From Parafrankia elaeagni (GTDB taxonomy: Bacteria > Actinomycetota > Actinomycetes > Frankiales > Frankiaceae): DNA of 38,193 nucleotides. This document shows positions 1 to 7,897 of this stretch, piece by piece (the first letter of the stretch is position 1; each line of letters opens with the position of its first letter). A model generated the notes under the pieces. The model saw only the letters and a program-made list of their open reading frames with translations, had not been told where the DNA came from and made no database searches. The position numbers and the translations under genes were made by a program. The stretch is from contig NZ_KB893754.1 in assembly GCF_000374165.1 (NCBI RefSeq), positions 1-38,193 on the forward strand, in the 5' to 3' direction.

Positions 1-63
1 CTGGACCGTACCCGCTTCGGTGGACGCCCGACGTAGCTGCCCGATCCGTCGGGAGAGCTGGAC

Positions 64-381
64 ATGGGTGCGACACGCCGTAGATTTACCGAGGAGTACA
101 AAGAACAAGCGGTAGCTTTCGTCATCGACGGCGGCCGTCCGGTCGTCGAGGTCGCCCGGAACATCGGCGTCCACGAGATGACGTTGGGAAAATGGGTGAA
201 GAAAGCGAAGGAAGAGGCCGAGCCGTCGTCGCCGGACGCCCCCCTGGACGAGTCCGAACGCGCTGAACTCGTCCGCCTACGCGGCGAAGTCAAAGACGCG
301 AACTCCACCATCAACGAGCTGCAGATGCAGGTCGAGTTCGCAAAAAAAGTAGCGACCTGGTTCGCGAAGGGAAAGCAGTGA
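64..381 (+). CDS. IS3-family transposase OrfA
   Basis: This 105-residue protein is a typical IS3 OrfA. The N-terminal half is a helix-turn-helix of the transposase_8 type (RRRFTEEYKEQAV, then a GVHEMTLGKWVKK recognition helix), which would bind the element's terminal repeats. The C-terminal half (about residues 70-100) is a charged, leucine-containing helix of the kind that dimerises OrfA with the fused OrfAB product. Near the end, an A7 run at 342-348 is read as A AAA AAA in this frame, a classical -1 slippery heptamer. Slippage there enters the orfB frame, which stays open from 345 onward. Unslipped ribosomes stop at TGA 379-381. Confidence 0.92.
   Translation: MGATRRRFTEEYKEQAVAFVIDGGRPVVEVARNIGVHEMTLGKWVKKAKEEAEPSSPDAPLDESERAELVRLRGEVKDANSTINELQMQVEFAKKVATWFAKGKQ
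342..348 (+). promoter_or_regulatory. Programmed -1 frameshift site of the first IS
   Basis: Seven A residues are phased A AAA AAA in the orfA frame. The -1 frame reads without a stop from 345 into orfB at 378. This is the usual translational control of IS3-family transposition. Confidence 0.75.
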
Positions 382-1262
382 AGTTCGCTGCCATCGCGGA
401 CTGGGCTGCCTCCGGTGAGTTCCCCGTCGCGTTCATGTGCGCCGAACTCGACGTGTCCCGCTCCGGCTACTACGCCTGGTCCCGGGCCGTGCCCAGCCAG
501 CGTTCCCTCGACGACACCACCTACACCACCCTGATCAGGAAGATCCACGCCGACGGACGCGGCAATCCCGGCGTCCGCCGGATCCGCGCCGGCCTGGCCG
601 CCGCCGGCCACCAGCTCTCCCACAAGCGGGTCTGGCGCCTCATGCAGGCCGCTGGCCTGCAAGGACGCCACCCCAAGGCCTGGAAACGCACCACCGTCGC
701 CGGCGACCAGCCCGTCCCCGCACCCGACCTGATCTCCCGCGACTTCACCGCCACCGCACCCGACACCCGCTGGTGCGGCGACATCACCTACGTCAGGACC
801 TGGGACGGCTGGGCCTACGTCGCCACCGTGATCGACCTCTACTCCCGCGCCGTCGTCGGCTGGGCCACCGCCGACCACATGAGAACCAGCCTCATCACCG
901 ACGCGCTCGACAACGCACTCACCCGACGCCAACCACCAGCAGGAGTGATCTTCCACAGCGACCGCGGAACCCAGTACACCTCGCAGGAATTCAACGCCTA
1001 CTGCAAGAAGAACGAGATCCGCCGATCGCTCGGACGCACGGGAATCTGCTACGACAACGCCGTCTCGGAATCCTTCTTCGCAACCTACAAGAAGGAACTC
1101 GTCCACACCCGCCCCTGGCCGTCACTCGCCGACCTGAAGAAAGAGACCGCGGACTGGATCGAAAACTACTTCAACACAACGCGACGCCATTCGACGCTGG
1201 AATACTTGACGCCCAAGGAATACGAGATAGGCTACAGGAACATCAGTCAACTGGCAGCCTAA
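378..1262 (+). CDS. IS3-family transposase OrfB (DDE integrase)
   Basis: This is the catalytic subunit of the element, 294 residues from a GTG that overlaps the orfA stop. An HTH_21-like segment (DVSRSGYYAWSR, about residues 25-36) precedes an rve integrase core. The DDE triad is visible as D135 (WCGDITYV), D195 (FHSDRGTQY) and E231 (AVSESFF), with the canonical 35-residue spacing between D195 and E231. The frame is intact to the right inverted repeat, so the element is probably active or recently active. The functional enzyme is expected to be the OrfAB fusion made by -1 frameshifting at 342-348, with the GTG-initiated product possibly made separately. Confidence 0.93.
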   Translation: MKFAAIADWAASGEFPVAFMCAELDVSRSGYYAWSRAVPSQRSLDDTTYTTLIRKIHADGRGNPGVRRIRAGLAAAGHQLSHKRVWRLMQAAGLQGRHPKAWKRTTVAGDQPVPAPDLISRDFTATAPDTRWCGDITYVRTWDGWAYVATVIDLYSRAVVGWATADHMRTSLITDALDNALTRRQPPAGVIFHSDRGTQYTSQEFNAYCKKNEIRRSLGRTGICYDNAVSESFFATYKKELVHTRPWPSLADLKKETADWIENYFNTTRRHSTLEYLTPKEYEIGYRNISQLAA

Positions 1263-1292
1263 ACGGGCGTCCAAAAAAGCGGAAACACTCCA

Positions 1293-1691
1293 GACCAGCT
1301 GATGTTCTGGTGGCTGACCGACGTGCGCGGCCAGTTCGGCGACGACCCCACCGACCCGGACGCGCCGTTGCTGCCCAGCGAACGCTACGACCGGCTGACC
1401 GGCCGCTGTACTCGGGTTGGCGACGACGCACTGCGCTCCGGCCTGGCGCAGGCCGTCAAGCGGTGGCTGCCCGCGTGGGCGGGACGGCTGACCCCGCATG
1501 GGTTGCGTCACCACTGCGCCTCGGCACTGTATGCCCGAGGCATGGACCTCAAGGCGATCCAGGAACTGCTCGGCCACGAATGGCTGTCCACCACTACCCG
1601 GTACATCCACGTTCATAACGATCATGTCGACCGCGCGTGGGCTGCCGCCAACCAGCGCGTCGCCGACCGCTTCGCCGACCAGGGGAGGTAG
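1293..1691 (+). pseudogene. Tyrosine recombinase, C-terminal fragment cut by the IS
   Basis: The frame enters directly from the IS border (codons for D-Q-L, then MFWWLTDVRG from the ATG at 1302) and ends at TAG 1689-1691. The remaining roughly 130 residues hold the C-terminal catalytic core of a phage/XerC-type recombinase: the box HGLRHHCASAL (H-x-x-R), the LGHEWL segment and the nucleophile region TTTRYIHV. The N-terminal SAM-like DNA-binding domain and the first catalytic arginine lie on the other side of the element, outside the window. The ATG at 1302 is an internal methionine. The gene is a casualty of the insertion and would not make an active integrase unless re-fused. Confidence 0.85.
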
Positions 1692-1695
1692 TCCC

Positions 1696-2040
1696 GTGCG
1701 CTGGAACCTGCGCCTGCACGCCGCCGGGCAGGGCATCTGGAAGTCCACCGAGCTGCGCCGCCGCCTTCTGGACGCGGGCATGGAGATCAGCGCCGGGAAG
1801 ATGTCCGCGTTGTGGACCGGCACTCCGACCACGATCCGGCTCGACGACCTCGACGTCATCTGCGCGGTCCTCGCCTGCAGCCCCGCGGACCTCCTGATCT
1901 GCGAACCGGAGAAGGTCGCCGCCCGCAAACCGGCGGCGCAGGCGCCGGCGTCGCGCACCGCCTCGGGTGAAACCTCGGCGGTCACGTCCGCGGCGGTCAC
2001 GCCTCGGCCCGGCCGGCGCCGCTCCGCGCCGCCCGCATGA
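1696..2040 (+). CDS. Small XRE/HTH_26-type DNA-binding protein
   Basis: This 114-residue protein starts at GTG 1696, preceded by GGGGAGG at a good distance. About residues 8-68 form a Cro/CI-like helix-turn-helix of the kind that follows actinobacterial integrases: KSTELRRRLLDAG, then EISAGKMSALW, then a C-terminal helix with the SPADLL motif. The last 45 residues are an Ala/Pro/Thr-rich, probably disordered tail. It lies 4 bp downstream of the broken recombinase and overlaps the next gene by ATGA, so the three were one operon. A role in regulating the recombinase module, or as an excision accessory factor, is an inference from position. Confidence 0.72.
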   Translation: MRWNLRLHAAGQGIWKSTELRRRLLDAGMEISAGKMSALWTGTPTTIRLDDLDVICAVLACSPADLLICEPEKVAARKPAAQAPASRTASGETSAVTSAAVTPRPGRRRSAPPA

Positions 2041-3767
2041 CACCACCCAAGCCATGCCCGGTCTGCCGCACCAACCCCGTCGCGTTCACCGACCCGCGCG
2101 TCGACTTCTGCTACCAGTGCCTGCCCGGCGGACCGTTCACCCCGCCGCCGTGTCGGGCCTGCGCCGCCACCGACGGCTACTACTCCGCCGGGCTCTGCGA
2201 CCGTTGCCACCCGGCCGCACCGCAGCGGATCACTTCCTGCAAACACTGCCTCGGCTGGGGCGTCACCCGCCACTCCAAGTACCTGTGCTGGGGCTGCGTC
2301 ACCTGGCGCACCAAGAACACCTACGGCACCTGCATGTCCTGCCAGCGCCACGTCCCCGTCGACGATCGCCAGGTCTGCCGCCTGTGCTGGCGGCACGCCG
2401 CCATGCTCCGTTGGAGCCGCACCGGTCTGTCGCTCGCCGAGGCGAACAAGGACGGCCAGCAGCTGTTCCTCGCGAACACGTTCAGTACACCCCTGCCGGA
2501 CCGCGGCTCCGCCTCCGGTGCTCCGACCGCCGTGGATGCACGAGCCCGGATCACCGCTTCGCCGGTCCGGCCCGTCGACTACGAGCAGCTCGTCCTGTTC
2601 GATACCCGCCGCCGCCTGCGTCCCGGCGTCATCCTGCCCCCGCCACCCGACCCGCAGGCCGCGAACGCACTCACCGAGCTGCTGGAAGAGCACGCCGCCC
2701 AGCGCGGTTGGAGCCCGAGCACCCGCAAGAAGGCCCGCAGCGGCCTCAACGCGCTCCTCGGCCTGCAAGACACCCCCGGCGCACGCATCACCACCAGCCT
2801 CCTGCGCGACCTCGGCCCCACCAGCCGCGCCACCCGGCTGCTGCGCGAGTTCCTCGCCGGCATCGACATGCTCAACGACGACCTGGCCCCGGCCGTGGAA
2901 ACCTGGTTCACCGGCAAGGTCACCGACCTGCCCCTCCAGATGCGCGCCGAACTTCGCGTGTGGTTCGACATCCTGTTCCAGGGCCACACGGCCAGCGCAC
3001 CTCGCAGTCGTGCCCGCAACCACAACACCATCCGCTCCACACTCACCGTCGCCCTGCCTACCCTGCACACCTGGGCCGGTGACGGACACGGGTCGCTGCG
3101 CGAGATCACCCGCCGACATGTCCTGGACGTCCTCGCCGCCGCCGAGGAGGGCGGACCCCGCTACCGGATCGGCTCCGCGCTGCGCTCGATCTTCCGCACC
3201 CTCAAAGGGCACAAGGTCGTCTTCCGCGACCCCACGCTGCACATCAAGCTCGGCGCCCCACACACCCGCACACCCGAGCCCGCCGATTTCGACGTCATCC
3301 GGGAAGCCCTGAACTCCGCGGACCCCACCCGGGCCGCGCTCGCCGGCCTGCTGGCCTTCCACGCGCTGACCCCAGGGCAACTGCGCAACCTGAAGACCAC
3401 CGATATCCGCGACCGGCGGCTGCACCTCGACGAACGCGTCATCCCCCTCGCCGAACCCGTCCTGATCCGGCTCGCCGCCTACCTCGACCATCGGATGACT
3501 ACCTGGCCGAACACCGCCAACCCGCACCTGTTCATCCACTTGCGCACCGCACTGGAACTGAAACCGGTCGGGGGACGCTGGCTCGCGCTGCAACTCGGCA
3601 CCGCCGCCCGCGGCATCCGCACCGATCGCATCCTCCACGAGGTCGCTGCCACCGGCGGCGACATCAAACGCATCTGCGTCCTGTTCGGGCTCACCCCGTC
3701 CGGCGCAGCCCTCTACACCGCCACGCTCAGCCACCCCGAGCTCGACCCCGACCCGCGACAGCACTGA
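2037..3767 (+). CDS. Zinc-ribbon protein with degenerate tyrosine-recombinase-like C-terminus
   Basis: This protein has 576 residues and is coupled to the preceding HTH gene by ATGA. The first 125 residues carry many CxxC pairs (CPVC, CYQC, CRAC, CDRC, CKHC, CWGC, CMSC, CRLC), suggesting four or more zinc ribbons for nucleic-acid or protein contact. About residues 215-345 resemble an integrase SAM-like core-binding domain. The C-terminus (about 430-570) follows a recombinase fold pattern (LLAFHALTPGQLRNL, late GLTPSGAALYT), but the first catalytic Arg position reads TPGQL and no clear HxxR box is present. It may be a catalytically dead partner of the adjacent recombinase. I know no characterised function. 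Confidence 0.6.
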   Translation: MTPPKPCPVCRTNPVAFTDPRVDFCYQCLPGGPFTPPPCRACAATDGYYSAGLCDRCHPAAPQRITSCKHCLGWGVTRHSKYLCWGCVTWRTKNTYGTCMSCQRHVPVDDRQVCRLCWRHAAMLRWSRTGLSLAEANKDGQQLFLANTFSTPLPDRGSASGAPTAVDARARITASPVRPVDYEQLVLFDTRRRLRPGVILPPPPDPQAANALTELLEEHAAQRGWSPSTRKKARSGLNALLGLQDTPGARITTSLLRDLGPTSRATRLLREFLAGIDMLNDDLAPAVETWFTGKVTDLPLQMRAELRVWFDILFQGHTASAPRSRARNHNTIRSTLTVALPTLHTWAGDGHGSLREITRRHVLDVLAAAEEGGPRYRIGSALRSIFRTLKGHKVVFRDPTLHIKLGAPHTRTPEPADFDVIREALNSADPTRAALAGLLAFHALTPGQLRNLKTTDIRDRRLHLDERVIPLAEPVLIRLAAYLDHRMTTWPNTANPHLFIHLRTALELKPVGGRWLALQLGTAARGIRTDRILHEVAATGGDIKRICVLFGLTPSGAALYTATLSHPELDPDPRQH

Positions 3768-3870
3768 CCACACGTGAGTCCGCGAACCGAAGCCCTCCGC
3801 TACGCTCCCCACATCCACCTACCCTTCAGTTCCCGGCCGACCATGCTTCAGAAATCACGAACCCACGGAC

Positions 3871-4413
3871 TTAGGCCCGTCGCTGCTCAACGGGCCCAGC
3901 CGCGTCGGCATCGATCCCGAGCCGAAGCCCAGGGATCACGCTGGCGGCGGTGCCGTGGATGTGGACGGTCGCTGTGTCGCCGTCGCGGGTGACCGTGACC
4001 TGCGGACTGGTGAGGCTGGACCGGCCGAGCTGATCGAGAGTGTCCTGTGCCTGCTGCTCGCCGGCGGCGACGCTGCCGCCGTCGGCGCGGGCGGCGACCA
4101 GGGCACGGGTGGCGGTGGTTTGCGCGATGTGGCTGGCATGAGCCCAGACCGTGACCTGCGCGAGCAGCAGTACGATCGTCAGTACCAGCGGCAGCACGAA
4201 AATCATCTCGACGGTCAGCGCGCCGGCATCCGCCTGACGGCGCGGCACCCCCGCGGAAACGGATCGGCAGGACCGCCGGCCGCGCCCCGGACGGACACGG
4301 GTACGGCGTGGGCGCCACCTGGCACCACCCGCCCCCGGTGGACGTCCAGCCCCAGGGCGGCCGGAGACCGGGCGGCGTCGCCGGTCATGGACCGGCCGGA
4401 CAGGCGCTGTCAT
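3871..4413 (-). CDS. TadE-like pilus-assembly protein
   Basis: The protein has 180 residues from ATG 4413. An Arg/Pro-rich, probably cytoplasmic N-terminus of about 65 residues is followed by a TadE-type hydrophobic segment (GALTVEMIFVLPLVLTIV), with the Glu expected for a prepilin-like processing site just before the membrane helix. The rest is a predicted extracytoplasmic domain rich in Thr/Val. TadE-like minor pilins join the Flp fibre or its assembly platform. It is the last gene of the minus-strand Tad locus, 11 bp after the pilin-like gene. The processing site is inferred from the motif only. Confidence 0.75.
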   Translation of the reverse strand: MTAPVRPVHDRRRRPVSGRPGAGRPPGAGGARWRPRRTRVRPGRGRRSCRSVSAGVPRRQADAGALTVEMIFVLPLVLTIVLLLAQVTVWAHASHIAQTTATRALVAARADGGSVAAGEQQAQDTLDQLGRSSLTSPQVTVTRDGDTATVHIHGTAASVIPGLRLGIDADAAGPVEQRRA

Positions 4414-4424
4414 CGTCGTTCCGC

Positions 4425-4619
4425 CTACTTGAAAACGACACTTCGGGCAGCTTCCAAGATCTCTGGTCCGAAAATCCCGATCACGGTGAGCGCGAGGGCT
4501 GCCAGAAAGGCAATCCAAATCACCTGCTCGGTGGTGTTCCCGGCATCGCGTCCATCGGGCGGCGCCTTGGTCCAGCGGTCGACGGCCTGCAACCACCAGG
4601 CGTAGAAACGGGCAAACAC
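4425..4619 (-). CDS. Flp-pilin-like small membrane protein
   Basis: The peptide has 64 residues from GTG 4619, with GGAGGAATTC directly upstream. A hydrophilic 30-residue leader ends in AGNTTEQ, followed by one long hydrophobic helix (IWIAFLAALALTVIGIF) and a short charged tail. That architecture (leader, Gly and Glu near the membrane start, single helix) matches the small Flp/TadA-system pilins of actinobacteria. It lies between TadC and the TadE-like gene, where the major pilin is often encoded. Which residue is the prepilin cleavage point (A or G before NTTE) cannot be decided here. Confidence 0.62.
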   Translation of the reverse strand: MFARFYAWWLQAVDRWTKAPPDGRDAGNTTEQVIWIAFLAALALTVIGIFGPEILEAARSVVFK

Positions 4620-4635
4620 GAATTCCTCCGGCAGG

Positions 4636-5556
4636 CTATAGCGAATTCGATATTTGAGTCAGAGCTGGATAGAAGACAAAGACGATGAAGCCGATGGCGA
4701 TCAGAACGCCGGGGATACTCATCCGTTCGGTCGCGGCGTTCGCGTCCGCTTCGGCGTCCTGGGCCTGGCGGACCCGCAGCGCGGCGGCTTTGGCTTCCAG
4801 GCTTTGGCGGACCCGGGCCCCTTCGGTGCCGGCGAGCGCGACCGCGTCCGCGAGTTCCGTCAGCTCCGAGATCTGAAGATCCGCACCGAGCCGGCCCAGC
4901 GCGACCCAGGGACTGACACGGGTCTCGCGGGCGGTCCGGAGCGTTCGGCGGATCGCCACGAACGGCCAGCCGGTGCCGATGGTCGCCGCGTCGGTCAGCG
5001 CGGTCTCCACACCCGCGCCGCCAGCGAGGAGAACCTGGATCAGGGACAGGTAGGCCGACAGCGCATGCCGGAAGGCCCGACGCTGACGCGCGGCCTCGGC
5101 TTTCACGGTGAGGTCGGGCAGCAAGAATCCGCCGACCGCGAGGAACAAGGCGAGCGCGACCGGCAGCACCGGGGGAAACGGGCGGCCTCCCGCGGCGAAG
5201 GCGAGTCCGACGACCGAGGGGAAGAGGAGACCGGCAAGGCCCGCGGTGGCCTTCTCCGCCAGGTGGGCCTCGACGGAGCGGCCGAGCGCCGTCAGGTCCT
5301 GGCGCAGCGATGTGGTGGGCAGACCCGCCGCGCGCAGCACACCGACGAACGGCCCGCCCGCCCGCACGGCCCACCCATCCTGCTCGTCCGGCACGACCAC
5401 CGCAGCGTCGGGCGTCGCCGCGGCGGGAGCCGCCGGGGCGGGATCGAGCCGGGCCAGCACCTCCTCCAGCGACGGCCGCGGCGGGAACAGCCACACCGCC
5501 AGCGCCCACAGACCGACCCCGACCCCGGCCGCCAGGAACATCAACAGCACACTCAT
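4636..5556 (-). CDS. tadC: TadC-like inner-membrane platform protein (T2SSF family)
   Basis: The protein has about 306 residues. The start is either ATG 5556 or the immediately preceding GTG 5559, and both overlap the tadB stop. It has an N-terminal membrane helix, a Pro/Ala-rich linker, two central helices (about residues 110-150), a cytoplasmic type II secretion F domain (about 155-270, including LSAYLSLIQVLLAGGAGVE) and a C-terminal helix (GVLIAIGFIVFVFYPAL). This is the TadC half of the TadB/TadC platform that couples ATPase motion to pilin polymerisation. Family membership is clear from topology and gene order. Confidence 0.82.
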   Translation of the reverse strand: MSVLLMFLAAGVGVGLWALAVWLFPPRPSLEEVLARLDPAPAAPAAATPDAAVVVPDEQDGWAVRAGGPFVGVLRAAGLPTTSLRQDLTALGRSVEAHLAEKATAGLAGLLFPSVVGLAFAAGGRPFPPVLPVALALFLAVGGFLLPDLTVKAEAARQRRAFRHALSAYLSLIQVLLAGGAGVETALTDAATIGTGWPFVAIRRTLRTARETRVSPWVALGRLGADLQISELTELADAVALAGTEGARVRQSLEAKAAALRVRQAQDAEADANAATERMSIPGVLIAIGFIVFVFYPALTQISNSL

Positions 5557-6452
5557 CACGGCACCCGCCCCATCGCGGGAACCGCTGCCGCTGCCGGCGC
5601 GGCCTCATCACCGCGCAAGAACCGGCCCGGGTTCTCAATCTTCGACATGCGCTTCAACCACACGAACCCGGCAACGAAGATCGCCCCGACGGCCAGCAGG
5701 ACCATCTGACCGGCAGCTGAGCTGTAGGGGGCCAGGAACGCACGGTTGAAAATCACAAGTCCGCCGGCGAACACCAGGGAGGTCACGACGACGACCCGCA
5801 TCGTGGTGCGCATCCGGGCACGGCCGACCTCGATGCGGCCCAGCATGTCGACCTGGGCGCGGGCCGTGGCCGCGAGCTGGCCGAGCAGCCCGGACAGCTG
5901 CCGGGCCTGATGCTCGCTGGCCAGGATCAGCGCGCCGATCACGAGATCGGCCAGCGGATCATCCAGATCGTCCGCGAGTGCCCGCAGCGCCGGACCGAGG
6001 CGCTCGCGGCGTTCGACCCGGGCAGCCAGCAGGGCGATCTCGTCGCGGATCGCCGCCGGTGCGGCGGGCGCGGTCGCCACGATCGCCTGCTCCAGCCCGG
6101 CCGCGGCGGCGAGGGTGTCACGCAGCTGCTCCGTCCACACCGCGATGCCCTGCGTCCGTGCGACCTGCCGGGCCTGTTCCCGGTCCGGGCCCAGCATCCG
6201 CGGCAGCCCATACACGGCCATAGCGATCAGCAGACCGCCGACAACCCAGCCCGTCACCGCGCCCGCGACGATCCCGGCCGCCGCCGCCGCGGCGGCCCAC
6301 CGGCCGAACCGCGGGTTCGTCCGCCACGGCCGGGGCAGCACCAGCCCGCGACGAGGACGGCCGGCATCGTCGGGTGCCCCCCGCCAGCCATAGATGATCA
6401 GCAGCAGACCGGCACCGACACCCAGGCCGAGCAGCCCGAACAGACCGGTCAT
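5556..6452 (-). CDS. tadB: TadB-like inner-membrane platform protein (T2SSF family)
   Basis: The protein has 298 residues from ATG 6452, chosen because it overlaps the tadA stop as ATGA. A GTG three codons upstream is also possible. Membrane helices lie at the N-terminus (GLFGLLGLGVGAGLLLIIYG), around residues 60-85 and at the C-terminus (GQMVLLAVGAIFVAGFVWL). The central cytoplasmic part (about 105-215) is the T2SSF domain. It partners with TadC and with the TadA ATPase encoded just upstream, at the inner face of the membrane. Confidence 0.83.
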   Translation of the reverse strand: MTGLFGLLGLGVGAGLLLIIYGWRGAPDDAGRPRRGLVLPRPWRTNPRFGRWAAAAAAAGIVAGAVTGWVVGGLLIAMAVYGLPRMLGPDREQARQVARTQGIAVWTEQLRDTLAAAAGLEQAIVATAPAAPAAIRDEIALLAARVERRERLGPALRALADDLDDPLADLVIGALILASEHQARQLSGLLGQLAATARAQVDMLGRIEVGRARMRTTMRVVVVTSLVFAGGLVIFNRAFLAPYSSAAGQMVLLAVGAIFVAGFVWLKRMSKIENPGRFLRGDEAAPAAAAVPAMGRVP

Positions 6453-7897
6453 CCCCACCACCCCTGCGACAGCAGGTCCGGGTCCAACCCGGCGTCGATC
6501 AGGTCGTCGAGCAGCTCACCGGTCGGCGGAGCAGCCGGCAGGCCGCGCCTGTCCGGGCCCGGCCGGTACAGCTCGTTGGTGACGACCTGAGTGCCGTCGG
6601 CGTCCACGACCTCCCGCACCGACGAGACCACCCGCCGGCCGCGTTCCCCCCGCGGCTCGGCCAGGTGGACCACGACGTGGATCGCCGAGGCGATCAGCAG
6701 GTTCGTCGCCTCGACGGGCAGCCGTTCCGGGCCCTGCACGGCGTAGCTGGCCAGCCGGGTGAAAACGCCGCGGCTGGTCGAGCTGTGCAAGGTCGTCATG
6801 GAGCCGTCGTTGCCCTGGCTCATGGCGTTGAGCATCGGGATGACCTCGGGTCCGCGGACCTCGCCGACGATCACCCGGTCCGGGGACATCCGCAGCGCGG
6901 CCCGGACAAGGTCGGAGGCGGAGATCGCGCCTTCGCCTTCGGTGTTGGGTTCGCGGACCTGCATCGCGACCACGTCCGGGTGGGCCCGCTCGTCGGTGTC
7001 CAACCCCAGCTCGAAGACGTCCTCGATCGTGACCAGCCGTTCGCTGGGCGGGATCTGGTCGGCGAGCGCGAGCAGCATCGTCGTCTTCCCGATCGCCGTC
7101 CCTCCGGCGACCACGATGTTCTTCCGCGCCCGGACCAGCGCGCCGAGCAGCGCCTCCAGCCCGTAGTCGATCGTCCCGTTGGCGCGCAGTCCGGCCAAGG
7201 TCACGTGGCGGAACCGGTGCCGGCGGATCGACACACTCGGCCGTGCCGTCACCGCCATGACCGCGAACACGCGGCTCTTGTCGGCCAGGTGAAAGTTGAC
7301 CATGGGGGCGCCGCGGTCCCAGCGGCGTTCCTCCACCCCGGCGTGCGCGGCCAGGTCACGGATCAGCCCGACCAGCTGAGTGTCCGAGTCGGTGATCGCC
7401 GGCAGCCGCTCCCGGCTACCGTCCGCCCGGCGGATGAACACCCGATCCCCGTTGATGTTGATGTTCTCGATCGATGGATCGGCCAGCAGCGGTTCGAGAC
7501 CGCCGAGCCCGAGGACCTCGGCGAGGACCTCCGCGATGACGCGCTGCTCATCCTCGGGCGTCAGGACCCCCGCACCGCGGGCCAGCTCGGCACTGGTGTG
7601 TGCTTCGGTCAGGTCCACGAGCACGGACCGGGCGAACGCCTCACGCGCGCTTGCGGTCAGCGGCGGGGAGCCTGCGTCCTCGTCCGTACGCAGCCGGCGG
7701 GCGAGCGCAGCCCGCAGCCCGTCCCGGAGCCGACCGCGCAGGGCATCAGCCGCCGACCCGGTGGCACGGCCCGGAAGATCAGTCGGCGCAGCCGGACCCC
7801 CACCGCCACCGCTCCAGGCCGCGAGCGGACCGGGCCAGCCCGCGCCGTTCACCGACGCCGGACGACGTGGGTCGTAGGGCCAGGACGGGACCGTCAT
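6449..7897 (-). CDS. tadA: TadA/CpaF-type secretion ATPase
   Basis: The protein has 482 residues. An N-terminal variable region (1-90) is followed by the CpaF N-domain (LGGLEPLLADPSIENI) and the hexameric ATPase core. Walker A is GGTAIGKTT at about 265-273, with Ala-Ile where many relatives have Gly-Ser/Thr. The Asp-box region is VTIEDVFEL, Walker B is RVIVGEVRGPE at about 341-351, and the His-box is MTTLHSS. The enzyme powers assembly of Tad/Flp pili or a related secretion machine. Its ATG overlaps the stop of the CpaE-like gene and its own stop overlaps tadB, indicating coupled translation. Confidence 0.93.
   Translation of the reverse strand: MTVPSWPYDPRRPASVNGAGWPGPLAAWSGGGGGPAAPTDLPGRATGSAADALRGRLRDGLRAALARRLRTDEDAGSPPLTASAREAFARSVLVDLTEAHTSAELARGAGVLTPEDEQRVIAEVLAEVLGLGGLEPLLADPSIENININGDRVFIRRADGSRERLPAITDSDTQLVGLIRDLAAHAGVEERRWDRGAPMVNFHLADKSRVFAVMAVTARPSVSIRRHRFRHVTLAGLRANGTIDYGLEALLGALVRARKNIVVAGGTAIGKTTMLLALADQIPPSERLVTIEDVFELGLDTDERAHPDVVAMQVREPNTEGEGAISASDLVRAALRMSPDRVIVGEVRGPEVIPMLNAMSQGNDGSMTTLHSSTSRGVFTRLASYAVQGPERLPVEATNLLIASAIHVVVHLAEPRGERGRRVVSSVREVVDADGTQVVTNELYRPGPDRRGLPAAPPTGELLDDLIDAGLDPDLLSQGWWG

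Larger units (their letters stand above)
1..1293 (+). mobile_element. Complete IS3-family insertion sequence
   Basis: Imperfect 30-bp terminal inverted repeats lie at 1-30 and 1264-1293, matching at 23 of 30 positions. The ends read TGGA...TCCA, so the true ends may be 2 and 1292. Between them lie two overlapping transposase frames linked by a -1 slippery heptamer. The base before TGGA is C and the three bases after TCCA are GAC, which is compatible with a 3-bp target duplication, but the left flank is outside the window. The element interrupts a tyrosine recombinase gene whose reading frame resumes directly at 1293. Confidence 0.88.

Noticed and set aside
437-1618. 393-codon plus-strand frame over the IS and recombinase fragment
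   Set aside because: It is Arg/Pro-rich, crosses the IS boundary and overlaps the true OrfB frame; there is no family signal.
1122-3818. Very long open frame on the minus strand opposite the IS and recombinase module
   Set aside because: Its translation is Gly/Val/Ala/Asp-rich low-complexity sequence with no motif, while the plus strand carries clear DDE, recombinase and zinc-ribbon proteins. It is an antisense GC-rich shadow.
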